The notes below the pieces were generated by a model that ran no database searches, was not told the DNA's origin, and was given only the letters and a program-made list of their open reading frames with translations. 64,000 nt of DNA, taken from Acidobacteriota bacterium (GTDB lineage Bacteria; Acidobacteriota; Thermoanaerobaculia; UBA5066; Gp7-AA6). Of this stretch, positions 1 through 8,411 are shown piece by piece; within the stretch, counting starts at the first letter, position 1; every line of letters begins with the position of its first letter. The stretch is taken from positions 124,001 through 188,000 of the forward strand of contig DAHUXD010000044.1 of the NCBI GenBank assembly GCA_027307335.1, in the 5' to 3' direction. The position numbers and the translations under genes are program-made.

Positions 1-1612
1 CTTCGTCGCCGGACGCCGACCACGCGAGGCCGCCCTCGCTCGCCCACTTCGCGGTCAGCGTCGTCTTCTTGCCGGCGAGGTCGATCACCGCGACCGTGCC
101 GGCGTCGTCGAGCGGGAACGGGTGGTCGAGGAACGCGATGCGGTCCGCCTTCGGCGACAGGCGCGCGTAGCTGATGTGGCCCGACGTCTCGTACAGGACC
201 TTGCCCATCGGGAACTCGAGGCGCGACTTCCCGCCGACGTCGCGCACGATCATCAGGTTCGAACCGTCCGGCGCCCAGTCCGCCTCCTGCACGCCCTCGG
301 CGACGTCGCGGGGCGAGCCGCCGGTCAGCGCGGCGCGCGCGAGCGTGCCCGCGCAGACCCCGGTGTGGTTCGAGCGGCAGTCGATCGCGATCGCCATCTC
401 GCCCGACGGCGAGATCGAGAGCAGGTTCGCGCTCGGCAGCTCGAGCGGCAGCGAGTCGGGGCTCGAGGGGTGCTTGAGGAAGAGCTTGAGCGGCTCGCCG
501 GCCCAGGCCGCGCTGTAGACGATCGTCTGCCCGTCCGGCGCGAATCGCGCCGCGCGGATCGTGCCGCTGCCGAACGTGATCTGCTGGTACGAGGGCGGCA
601 GATGCTTCACGAGGCCGCGTTGGAGCAACATGCCCGCGCCGAGCGCGGCGAGGACCACGACGGCGACCGCGACAGGGCCGAGCGCCGAGCGCTTCCGCGC
701 CGGCGGGACCGCTGGCGTCGCGCCCGAGACCTCGGCGATCACGCCGCTGACGGCCTCCGAGAGGTGCTCGCGCACGCCGCGGATGTCGCGGGCGAGGTCG
801 CGCGTCGAGGCGTAGCGCTCCTCCGGGTCCTTCTGCAGGCAGCGCTCCACGATCCAGCGGAACGGGGCGGGCACGGTCGCGTTCAGCTGCGGGATCGGCT
901 CGGGCTCCTCGCGGATGATCGCCGTGAGCGTCTCGGCGGACGTGCCGCGCTGGAAGGCGCGCTTGCCCGTGGCCATCTCGTAGAGGATCGAGCCGAGCGC
1001 GAACTGGTCGGACCGGAAGTCGACGACCTTCCCGCTCGCCTGCTCCGGCGACATGTAGCCGATCGTGCCCAGGACCATCCCCGCCTGCGTCGCCTGCGCC
1101 GTCGGCAGATTCGACGTGTCCTCCGGCTGCTCCTTCAGGAGCTTCGCCAGCCCGAAGTCGAGGATCTTGACGGTCCCGTCCTTCGTGACCATGACGTTCT
1201 CGGGCTTCAGGTCCCGGTGGACGATGCCGGCCGCGTGCGCTTTCGCGAGCCCGTCGGCGATCTGGTAGGCCAGCGCGAGCAGCCGCTTGGTCGGGATCGC
1301 GCCGGAGTGGAGGGCCTCCCGCAGCGTGCCGCCGTCGACGAGCTCCATCGCGATGTAGACGGTGTTCGCGTCGGCGCCGATGTCGTGGATCGTGACGATG
1401 TTCGTGTGGTTGAGGGCCGAGGCCGAGCGCGCCTCCTGCTCGAACCGCTTGCGCCGGTCGGCGTCGGCGGCGAACTCCGGCGACAGCACCTTGACCGCGA
1501 CCTCGCGCCCGAGGCGCGAGTCCTTCGCGCGGTACACCTCGCCCATGCCGCCCGCGCCGAGGGGCGCGACGACCTCGAAGGGACCGAGCTTCGTTCCGGC
1601 GGAGAGAGTCAT
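1..1612 (-). CDS. Ser/Thr protein kinase with TolB-like propeller (3' end beyond window)
   Basis: Translating the minus strand from the ATG at 1612 gives an uninterrupted frame to the window edge (537 codons seen; C-terminus missing). It begins [14 protein letters not shown], then a P-loop [17 protein letters not shown] lysine, catalytic HRDLKPENV and DFGLAK, so the kinase domain fills about residues 1-275. A hydrophobic segment ([18 protein letters not shown]) near residue 315 is a single membrane anchor. After it come WD40/TolB-type repeats ([39 protein letters not shown]). This is the known acidobacterial architecture of cytoplasmic Hanks-type kinase plus extracytoplasmic sensor propeller. 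It is clearly paralogous to the kinase ending at 2932. A TAGAAT box lies about 16-21 nt upstream of the ATG. Substrate unknown. Confidence 0.93.
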   Translation of the reverse strand, partial: MTLSAGTKLGPFEVVAPLGAGGMGEVYRAKDSRLGREVAVKVLSPEFAADADRRKRFEQEARSASALNHTNIVTIHDIGADANTVYIAMELVDGGTLREALHSGAIPTKRLLALAYQIADGLAKAHAAGIVHRDLKPENVMVTKDGTVKILDFGLAKLLKEQPEDTSNLPTAQATQAGMVLGTIGYMSPEQASGKVVDFRSDQFALGSILYEMATGKRAFQRGTSAETLTAIIREEPEPIPQLNATVPAPFRWIVERCLQKDPEERYASTRDLARDIRGVREHLSEAVSGVIAEVSGATPAVPPARKRSALGPVAVAVVVLAALGAGMLLQRGLVKHLPPSYQQITFGSGTIRAARFAPDGQTIVYSAAWAGEPLKLFLKHPSSPDSLPLELPSANLLSISPSGEMAIAIDCRSNHTGVCAGTLARAALTGGSPRDVAEGVQEADWAPDGSNLMIVRDVGGKSRLEFPMGKVLYETSGHISYARLSPKADRIAFLDHPFPLDDAGTVAVIDLAGKKTTLTAKWASEGGLAWSASGDE

Positions 1613-1681
1613 TCGTGGGCCGCCGGGATTCTAACCGGGGGTGCCGTAGAATCGCGCCACTTTCGTGACGGCGCGATCTTC

Positions 1682-2922
1682 ATGAAGCGGACACGGATCC
1701 CGGCGGCGCTCTTCGCGCTGTTGGTGGCGGCGTCGGCTTCGGCGGCCGAGATCGTCGCGGTCAAGGCCGGACGACTCGTCGACCCGAAGGCGGGCGCGGT
1801 CGCGCCGAACGCGGTGATCCTCGTCGAGAACGGCCGCGTGAAGGCGGTGGGACCGGCGCTCGCGATCCCCGCCGGCGCGAAGGTCGTGGATCTGTCGTCG
1901 CTCACCGTGCTCCCCGGTCTGATCGACTGCCATACCCACCTCGTCGGCGACTACGTCCACGACAAGGACCCTCTCTCGGACCTGAAGAAGAGCGCGGCCG
2001 ACCGCGCCTTCGAGTCGGTCCCGAACGCGCGGGCAACGCTCGAGGCGGCCTTCACGACCGTGCGCGACGTCGGCACGTACCGCGCGTTCGTGGACGTCGC
2101 GATGCGGGACGCGATCGCGCGCGGCGATTTTCCCGGCCCGCGCATGTTCGTCGCGGGCGCCTACCTGACGATCACCGGGGGCGGCGCGATCACCGGGTTC
2201 GCCCCGGACGTCGCCCTTCCCTGGGACCTGCGCTTCGGCATCGCCGACGGCGTGGACCAGGTCCGGCAACGAGTCCGCGACATCGCCCAGCACGACGTCG
2301 ACCTCATCAAGGTCCTGGCGACAGGCGCGTTTCTGACGCACGGCTCGGACCCGCACGCGGTCGAGTACGGCTACGACGAGCTAAGGGCCGCCGTCGAGGA
2401 GGCCGCGCACAAGGGACTGAAGGTCGCCGCGCACGCCCACTCGACCGACGGCATCAAGCTCGCCGTGAAGGCGGGCGTCGCCTCGATCGAGCACGGGACG
2501 TACCTCGACGACGGAGGCATCCGTCTCATGAAGGAACACGGGACATACCTCGTCGCCGACATCTACGATGCCGAGTGGATCCGCCAGGGCGCGGCGCCGG
2601 GTATCCCGGGGATTTCGCGAACAAGCAGCCCGAAGCGGACGAGATCCAGCGCCAGGCCTTCCGCAAGGCGGTGGCCGCGGGAGTCCCCATCGCCTTCGGC
2701 ACGGACGTCAGCAACTTCCCCCACGGCCTGAACGCGCGCCAGTTCGCCTGGCAGGTGAAGTACGGCCAGACGCCGATGGAGGCGATCCGTTCGGCGACCG
2801 TCTCGGCCGCCGAGCTGATCGGCCGCGGCAACGACGCGGGCTCGCTCGAGCCCGGCAAGTGGGCCGACCTGATCGCGGTCCTCGTGATGAAGGGCGGGAA
2901 GATCTACAAGGACGCGCGCTGA
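1682..2922 (+). pseudogene. Amidohydrolase (imidazolonepropionase-like), single-base frameshift
   Basis: An exported metal-dependent amidohydrolase. It starts MKRTRIPAALFALLVAASASA (signal peptide) and carries the metal-binding GLIDCHTHL, the lysine of LIKVLATGAF, AAHAHS and IEHGTYL in one frame. The frame is lost near 2590-2605 (after AEWIRQGA). The rest, beginning GYPGDFANKQ and holding the FGTDVSNF aspartate and the closing SLEPGKWADLI segment, lies in the next frame. Adding one G in the GC run at about 2592-2600 would restore a protein of about 413 aa of normal family length. Either the gene has just been inactivated or the base is a sequencing/assembly error; every conserved motif is intact, which favours error or a very recent event. 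It sits between two paralogous kinase genes and is divergent from the first. Confidence 0.8.
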
Positions 2923-2931
2923 ACCCGTGGG

Positions 2932-5526
2932 CTACCGGATTCCTTCGGCGACGAAGAGCTGGGAAAAGGTGAGGCCGTAGCTGTACGCGTACGTTTGCCC
3001 GTCGACGCCCAGAGCGCTGGCCCCGATGACCCTCACCCCGGTCGGATCCGCCGGCATCAGCTCCCTCCAGGGTTCGCGACGCCCCGTCGCGACGTCGATC
3101 CGAAAGATGCGTCCGGGCGGCTCGAGAGCTCTCGATCCGCGGATGTACAGCCACCGGCCGTCTCCGCTCCAGCGCTGAGGGAATTCGCCCTCGGTCGCGG
3201 CCGGGAGCGAGCGCGGCGTCCCTCCATCGACGGGATAGAGCGCGATCCTGTGATCCGGCCCGACCGCGGCCACGAACCGGGCGTCGGGCGAGGGCGCGAT
3301 GCGGTCGATGTAACTGGCTTCGATGCCTTCCGGCGACATGGGGCGCGGGGCTCCTCCGTCGATGTCCTGGACGTAGAGCCGCATCGGGCGCCCGACCGCC
3401 GCTCCCGCCAAAACGATGCGTCTGGCGTCCAGCCACTCCGCCTCTTCCGGATGGATTCCGGCGGTCGGGAGAACACGACGCTCGCCCGCGCCGGTCGCGA
3501 GGAGCACCAGCGGGGCGTCCCCGGTAATGAGACCCGTCAGCGCCCACTTCCCGTCGGGAGAGAGCGCCAGAGCGGACCCCTGACCGAGTCGGACGACCGG
3601 AGATCCGTCCATCCCACGCAGGCACACGGCGTAGTCCGATCCGACGGCGGCGTTGCTTTCCTCGAACAGCAGCGTCTTCCCGTCCCGGGAGATGTCGCGG
3701 GCGAGAGACCAGTCGAGCCAGCCCAGATCGCGCTCCCGCTCCTCGCCGCTGATCCGGCCGGCGATCTGGACCCGGGAGCTTTCCTGCGTGAAGAGCACGC
3801 GCCCGGCGCGGGAGATGTCGTGAAGCCTCATCCCCGATGGAAACCGCGCCAGGAGGCGCTCGCGCCCGCTCTCGCTCACGGCGTGGAGGGCGAACGACGC
3901 GCTGATGTCCGCCGCGGTGAACCAGATCTCGTCGCCTCCGGGCGACCAGGCGAGGCCCTCGATTCCCTCCCACTCCCGGGTGAGCGTTCGCTTGTGGCCG
4001 GCCAGATCCATGACGGCCACGGACCCCCGGTCGTCCACTTTGAACGGGTGATCCAGGAACGCGACCCGGTCCCCTTTCGGGGACAGCCTCGGATAGCTCG
4101 TGTGCCCGGCGGTCTCGTAAAGCACCTTCCCGACCGGAAACTCGATGCGTCCCCGGCCCCCGAGGTCGCGGGCCACGACCAGACCGTCCCCGTCCGGCGA
4201 CCAGTCCGCTTGCTGCACGTTGTCCGCGACCGGCCGGGCCGCGCCGGCCGTCATGGGCGCCCGCGCCAGGGCGCCGCTGCAGACTCCGTTGTGCGTCCAG
4301 CGACAGTCGAGCGCGATCGCCATCTCACCTGACCTCGAAATCGAGAGGATGTCGGCGCTCGGGAGCGCGATCGGCACCTCGTCGGGGCTGTCCCGCCGCT
4401 TGAGAAAGAGCCGCGGGGCGTTGCCGTCCCACGCCGCAGAATAGACGACCGACTCGCCATCCGGCGCGAACCGCGCGGAGAGGATCGAGCCGCGGCGATA
4501 CGTCACGGGTGTGAACGTGGGCGACGGCACTCGAGCCAGGCGTCTTCCCGCGAGCACCCCGGCCGCGGCGACGAGCGCGAGAAGCACGGCGGCGGCGCTC
4601 GCGCGGCTCCAGAGAGCTCGCGGGCGCCGCGCCGACACCGCCGCGCTCGAGACGGACAGGTCCGACAGGTGGTCTCGGAGGGAGGCGAAGTCGCGGGCGA
4701 GATCGCGGGTCGACGCGTACCGGTCCTCGGGGTCCTTCGCGAGGCACCGCTCGACGATCCAGCGGAGCGGCGCCGGCACCGACGGAGCGACCGCGGCGAG
4801 CGGCTCCGGCTCCTCCCGGATGATCGCCGTCATCGTCTCCGGTCCCGTCGGGCGGCCGAAGGCCTTCTTCCCGACGAGCATCTCGTAGACCATCGAGCCG
4901 AGGGCAAACTGGTCCGATCGGTAATCGAGCGGCCTTCCGAGCGTCTGCTCCGGCGACATGTAGCTGACGGTCCCGACCACCATGCCGGGCTCGGTGCCCT
5001 CCGAGACCGTTCGCATCTCGGTGCCTGCGCCGCTGTCCGCCTCCGGCTGCGTCAGCTTCGCGAGGCCGAAGTCGAGGATCTTCGCGAAGCCGTCGCGCGT
5101 CACCATGACGTTCTCCGGCTTCAGGTCCCGATGGACGATTCCTGCGCCGTGCGCCTTCGCGAGGCCATCGGCGAGCTGGGTCGCGATCGCGAGCGCCTTT
5201 CTCGTGGGAAGAGGGCCATCCGCGAGGATCTCGCGCATCGTGCGTCCCTCGACGAGCTCCATGGCGATGAAGGCTCGCCCGGCCGACTCCCCGATCTCGT
5301 AGACCGTCACGATGTGCGGGTGGTTGAGCAAGGACGCCGAGCGGGCCTCTTTCTCGAACCGTCGGAGTCGGCCGACATCCGACGCGACCTCCGCGGGCAG
5401 CACCTTGAGGGCCACGTCGCGGCCCAGGCGGTCGTCCCTCGCCCGATAGACCTCTCCCATACCGCCGGCGCCGAGAGACGAGACGATCTCGTACGAACCG
5501 AGCTTCGACCCGATCGGGAGAGTCAT
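2932..5526 (-). CDS. Ser/Thr protein kinase with TolB/WD40-like sensor domain
   Basis: An 864-aa kinase. The ATG at 5526 is chosen because [15 protein letters not shown] matches the start of its paralogue at 1612; the frame stays open upstream but without family similarity. Kinase motifs are [11 protein letters not shown] (about 19-29), VALKVL lysine about 41, [10 protein letters not shown] about 132 and DFGLAK about 155. A membrane segment ([19 protein letters not shown]) lies near 310-330. The C-terminal 530 residues form a PD40/WD40-type propeller ([37 protein letters not shown]). Its last residues, [10 protein letters not shown], recur in a relic at 51.0 kb. Probably a membrane receptor kinase; ligand and substrate are unknown. 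Confidence 0.94.
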   Translation of the reverse strand: MTLPIGSKLGSYEIVSSLGAGGMGEVYRARDDRLGRDVALKVLPAEVASDVGRLRRFEKEARSASLLNHPHIVTVYEIGESAGRAFIAMELVEGRTMREILADGPLPTRKALAIATQLADGLAKAHGAGIVHRDLKPENVMVTRDGFAKILDFGLAKLTQPEADSGAGTEMRTVSEGTEPGMVVGTVSYMSPEQTLGRPLDYRSDQFALGSMVYEMLVGKKAFGRPTGPETMTAIIREEPEPLAAVAPSVPAPLRWIVERCLAKDPEDRYASTRDLARDFASLRDHLSDLSVSSAAVSARRPRALWSRASAAAVLLALVAAAGVLAGRRLARVPSPTFTPVTYRRGSILSARFAPDGESVVYSAAWDGNAPRLFLKRRDSPDEVPIALPSADILSISRSGEMAIALDCRWTHNGVCSGALARAPMTAGAARPVADNVQQADWSPDGDGLVVARDLGGRGRIEFPVGKVLYETAGHTSYPRLSPKGDRVAFLDHPFKVDDRGSVAVMDLAGHKRTLTREWEGIEGLAWSPGGDEIWFTAADISASFALHAVSESGRERLLARFPSGMRLHDISRAGRVLFTQESSRVQIAGRISGEERERDLGWLDWSLARDISRDGKTLLFEESNAAVGSDYAVCLRGMDGSPVVRLGQGSALALSPDGKWALTGLITGDAPLVLLATGAGERRVLPTAGIHPEEAEWLDARRIVLAGAAVGRPMRLYVQDIDGGAPRPMSPEGIEASYIDRIAPSPDARFVAAVGPDHRIALYPVDGGTPRSLPAATEGEFPQRWSGDGRWLYIRGSRALEPPGRIFRIDVATGRREPWRELMPADPTGVRVIGASALGVDGQTYAYSYGLTFSQLFVAEGIR

Positions 5527-5726
5527 GGGCGTTCGCGGCCCGCCATGGAACACGTCGATTGTAACGAGGAGCCGGTCGATCGTTCGAACCTTCCGAAGCG
5601 GTCTTCGTCCTCGGAAGCGGGCCCGTCGTACTCGCGCCGGGCACCCGCCCGCCGCCTGGCTGGTCTTTTCGCGGCGTTCTCCCGCCGCGCGTCTGTGCGA
5701 CACTGGCCGCTCCGGGAGGAGCCGCG

Positions 5727-6239
5727 ATGGACCTGAAGTCGGTGCAGCGCCCTTTCAAGGAGCGCTACCGGAGCGACCCGTCGAGCTCGCGGATCACGCT
5801 GCGCGCGTCGGGAGGAGAGACCGGGACGCCGATGACGTGCTCGGTCGACATCGGGCGCGCCGTCTACGCGGCCGAGGCGCACGCGGGCACCGGCGGCCCC
5901 GGCACGGGCGCCTGTTCGGGCGACCTGCTCCTCGGCGCGCTCGCCGCGTGCGCGCAGATCACGTGTCAGCTGGTCGCGACCGCAATGGGCATCTCGTTCG
6001 AGCGGATCGCGGTCACGGTCGAGGGCGACCTCGACCTGCGCGGCACCCTCGGCGTCTCGAGGGAGGTCCCCGTCGGCTTCGAGGACATCCGGGTGCGATT
6101 CGACGTCGCCGCGCCGGGCGCGACCCCGGAGCAGCTCGCCGCGCTCCGCGAGAAGACCGAACAGTACTGCGTCGTGTTCCAAACCCTCCGGCAGCCGGCG
6201 CGTATCGAGACGGCGTGGGAGTCGTCGAGGAGCGCGTGA
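5727..6239 (+). CDS. OsmC family protein
   Basis: A 170-aa OsmC/Ohr-superfamily protein, a small cysteine-based peroxidase family that reduces organic hydroperoxides. The two redox cysteines fall in the expected contexts: LLGALAACAQIT in the middle and EQYCVVFQTL near the C-terminus. The conserved GACSGDLLLGAL stretch precedes the first. A strong GGGAGGAG ribosome site lies just before the ATG. The stop overlaps the GTG of the VWFA gene by 4 nt, so the two are probably cotranscribed. The C-terminal ARIETAW segment is typical of the family. Exact substrate cannot be read from sequence. Confidence 0.9.
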   Translation: MDLKSVQRPFKERYRSDPSSSRITLRASGGETGTPMTCSVDIGRAVYAAEAHAGTGGPGTGACSGDLLLGALAACAQITCQLVATAMGISFERIAVTVEGDLDLRGTLGVSREVPVGFEDIRVRFDVAAPGATPEQLAALREKTEQYCVVFQTLRQPARIETAWESSRSA

Positions 6240-7291
6240 GGATCGCGGCCGCCGCCATGGTCGGGGCCCTCCTCGCGGCGGCCGCCGCGGCTCAGGATCC
6301 GGCCGACCGGCGCGGCGCGGTGCACGAGGAGGCGGTCGTCGAGCGCGTCGTCGTCGACGCGCACGTGGTCCATCCGGACGGCTCGCCCATTCCGTCGCTC
6401 GGCCCCTCGGACTTCGTCGTGACGGTCGACGGGCAGCCGGTGGTCCTCGAGTCGGTCGACTGGCTGCCGGCGGGCACGCCCGAGGTCGACCCGCGCGCGC
6501 TTCCGCCCGACGCCTCGGGGACTCCGGCCGTGTCGCCGGACCTGCCGCCCGGGCGCGTGATCATCCTCTTCTTCGAGACGGACCACGAGATCTCGCGGCT
6601 CCACGGCCTGCTCCGCATGGGCATCCAGGCGCGCCGCTTCCTGACGACGCTCGATTCGACCGATCGAGTCGCCGTCGTCTCCTACGACTCGCACCTGAAG
6701 CTGCGGCAGGACTTCACGTCCGACCGCGGCAAGCTCGAGCGGGCGATCTACGACGCGATCCGCAAGGGTGATGCGGGACCGCCCGATCCCGACAGCCACC
6801 CGTCCCTCGCGCGGTTCCTCGACGACGGCGAGGCGCGGCGTTGCGCGACGCCCGAGCGCGCGCTCGAGCTCGTCGCCCGCGCCGCGGCGACCATTCCGGG
6901 CGGGAAGTCGATGCTCTTCTTCGGCTGGGGGCTCGGCACCGTGGGAGGCCTGACCGGCCCGAACGCGAGCGAGCAGCAGGCCTGGACCGACGCGATGCAC
7001 CGCATGGCCGAAGCGCGCATCAACATCTTCACGCTCGACGTGACCGACGCCGACTACCACTCGCTCGAGGGCTCGATCCAGCAGATTGCCGACCTGACGG
7101 GCGGCCACTACGAGAAGACGCACCTCTTCCCCGAGCTGGTGATGGACCGGGTCGGCCGCGCGATCTCGGGTCGGTACGTCCTCGTGTTCGTCAAACCGCA
7201 TCTGCCGCGCGGGGATCACGACATCGCGGTGACGCTCGCGAACGGCCGCAAGGGCCTGGTCTTCGCGCGCCAGTACTACGCGGACCGGTAG
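6236..7291 (+). CDS. VWFA-related exported protein (acidobacterial type)
   Basis: A 351-aa exported protein with a von Willebrand factor A-like domain of the acidobacterial type (TIGR03436-like). The GTG start overlaps the OsmC stop (GTGA); an in-frame ATG lies at 6257. The N-terminus (AAAAMVGALLAAAAAAQ) is a signal peptide. Next comes a Gly/Pro-rich beta region (PIPSLGPSDFVVTVDGQPV), then a VWA-type core: VIILFFETDHEISRL, DRVAVVSYDSHLKL, SMLFFGWG and RINIFTLDVTDADY. The MIDAS motif is not classical DxSxS, so metal binding is doubtful. Function unknown; members of this group are numerous in Acidobacteriota and are thought to act in the envelope. Confidence 0.85.
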   Translation: MRIAAAAMVGALLAAAAAAQDPADRRGAVHEEAVVERVVVDAHVVHPDGSPIPSLGPSDFVVTVDGQPVVLESVDWLPAGTPEVDPRALPPDASGTPAVSPDLPPGRVIILFFETDHEISRLHGLLRMGIQARRFLTTLDSTDRVAVVSYDSHLKLRQDFTSDRGKLERAIYDAIRKGDAGPPDPDSHPSLARFLDDGEARRCATPERALELVARAAATIPGGKSMLFFGWGLGTVGGLTGPNASEQQAWTDAMHRMAEARINIFTLDVTDADYHSLEGSIQQIADLTGGHYEKTHLFPELVMDRVGRAISGRYVLVFVKPHLPRGDHDIAVTLANGRKGLVFARQYYADR

Positions 7292-7300
7292 AAAGTGAAC

Positions 7301-7344
7301 GACACCCCTCACCCTCCGGGAGAGGGGGTAGGGGTGAGGGGCGT
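7301..7344. terminator. Bidirectional hairpin between convergent genes
   Basis: An imperfect inverted repeat, GACACCCCTCACCCT ... AGGGGTGAGGGGCGTC, lies in the 64 nt between the stops of the VWFA gene (7291) and the hydrolase gene (7356). Its position and stem suit a bidirectional terminator. CCCTCACCC...GGGTGAGGG units of this kind are common dispersed repeats in many bacterial genomes, so it could also be a mobile repeat copy. Confidence 0.55.
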
Positions 7345-7355
7345 CACTCCGCCAC

Positions 7356-8411
7356 TCACCTCCTGAGTAGCTGCGCGCGGTTGTCGCTCTCTTTGGCGAG
7401 TCCATCGCCGGCGAGGAACGCGCGGGCGCCGGCATCTCCCTTGAGGTACGCCTCCCAGAACGCCAGCGTCGCCGCCTTCACGTCCTGGAAGATCGCGACC
7501 TCCGCGTCGGCGGTGGTCGTCTTCCGGCCGGCCTTCGGAACGGCCGCTCCCGGTTCGGCCGACAGTCCGGTCATCGACGCGTGGCCGGCGCCTTCGATGA
7601 AGATCGCGAACTTGTCTCCCGCCGCCGAGAGCTGGTAGGCGTCGAGCCGCCAGGAGGCGTCCTGGTTCTTCGTGCCGGAGTCGCGCGTCCCGGTCACGAC
7701 CATCAACGGACGCTCGACCGCGGTCCACGATTTCTCGGTCAGGCCCTGCTGACCCTTTCCGGGCGGCGAGATCAGGAGAAACGCCTTCGGTAATGGATCG
7801 GCGAAGCTCTTCGCCCGCTCCTTCTTCGAAACGTCCACGGTGGCGCCGGCGAGCAGCATCGCCGTGAAAGCGCCGAACGACTGGCCGCCCACGCCGAGCC
7901 GGGCCTCGTCCAGCTTGAGTCCATCGACGCGGGTTTCGATGGCACCGGTCGCCGCCGCGACGAACGCGACGTCTCGCGCGCTCGCTTCCCAGGCTCTCGG
8001 ATCCGGCGTGGCGTCGGCCGACGACTCGCGGGCGTCATCCGGGTCCCCGGCCGGCGCACCCGCCGCGTCCGCGTGCCCGGGGACGAGGACGGCGAAGCCC
8101 CGGGTGGCCCAGAAGCGCGCCAGCGGATCGACCGAACGGGCCGACGCGCGGGCCGAGGGCGAGAAGACGATCACGGGATCCGGTCCGGAGCCCTCGGGAT
8201 ACGTCACCCGCACCGGGACCTCGCGATTGCGGGAAGAGTCGCGAAGCACGACGTCCGCCTGCTTCACGACCGCGAGGCCGCTCCGGGCGAGCTCCGCCGC
8301 GGGCGGTGCGACCGCCGGGGGCGGCGGCGGCGCCGGCGTGGGTTTCGAGGCGCAGGCGGCCGCTCCGAAGACGAGCACGGCGGTGGCGGCTTGAAGCCAG
8401 GCGCTTCTCAT
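7356..8411 (-). CDS. Alpha/beta-hydrolase lipoprotein (dienelactone hydrolase / PAF-acetylhydrolase-like)
   Basis: A 351-aa predicted lipoprotein. The signal peptide ends in a lipobox (FGAAAC) followed by a Pro-rich linker. The fold shows the nucleophile elbow GGQSFGAFTA, an acid in VTGTRDSGTK and a histidine in EGAGHASMTG, a complete Ser-Asp-His triad. An early PVIVFSPSARASA strand fits the oxyanion region. The start ATG at 8411 overlaps the stop of the upstream peptidase gene by 4 nt (ATGA), so translation is probably coupled. It probably hydrolyses esters or peptides in the periplasm; substrate unknown. Confidence 0.85.
   Translation of the reverse strand: MRSAWLQAATAVLVFGAAACASKPTPAPPPPPAVAPPAAELARSGLAVVKQADVVLRDSSRNREVPVRVTYPEGSGPDPVIVFSPSARASARSVDPLARFWATRGFAVLVPGHADAAGAPAGDPDDARESSADATPDPRAWEASARDVAFVAAATGAIETRVDGLKLDEARLGVGGQSFGAFTAMLLAGATVDVSKKERAKSFADPLPKAFLLISPPGKGQQGLTEKSWTAVERPLMVVTGTRDSGTKNQDASWRLDAYQLSAAGDKFAIFIEGAGHASMTGLSAEPGAAVPKAGRKTTTADAEVAIFQDVKAATLAFWEAYLKGDAGARAFLAGDGLAKESDNRAQLLRR

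Noticed and set aside
122-1680. Long plus-strand open frame before the amidohydrolase start
   Set aside because: It is antisense to the first kinase, Arg-rich and without family features; the amidohydrolase signal peptide starts at 1682.
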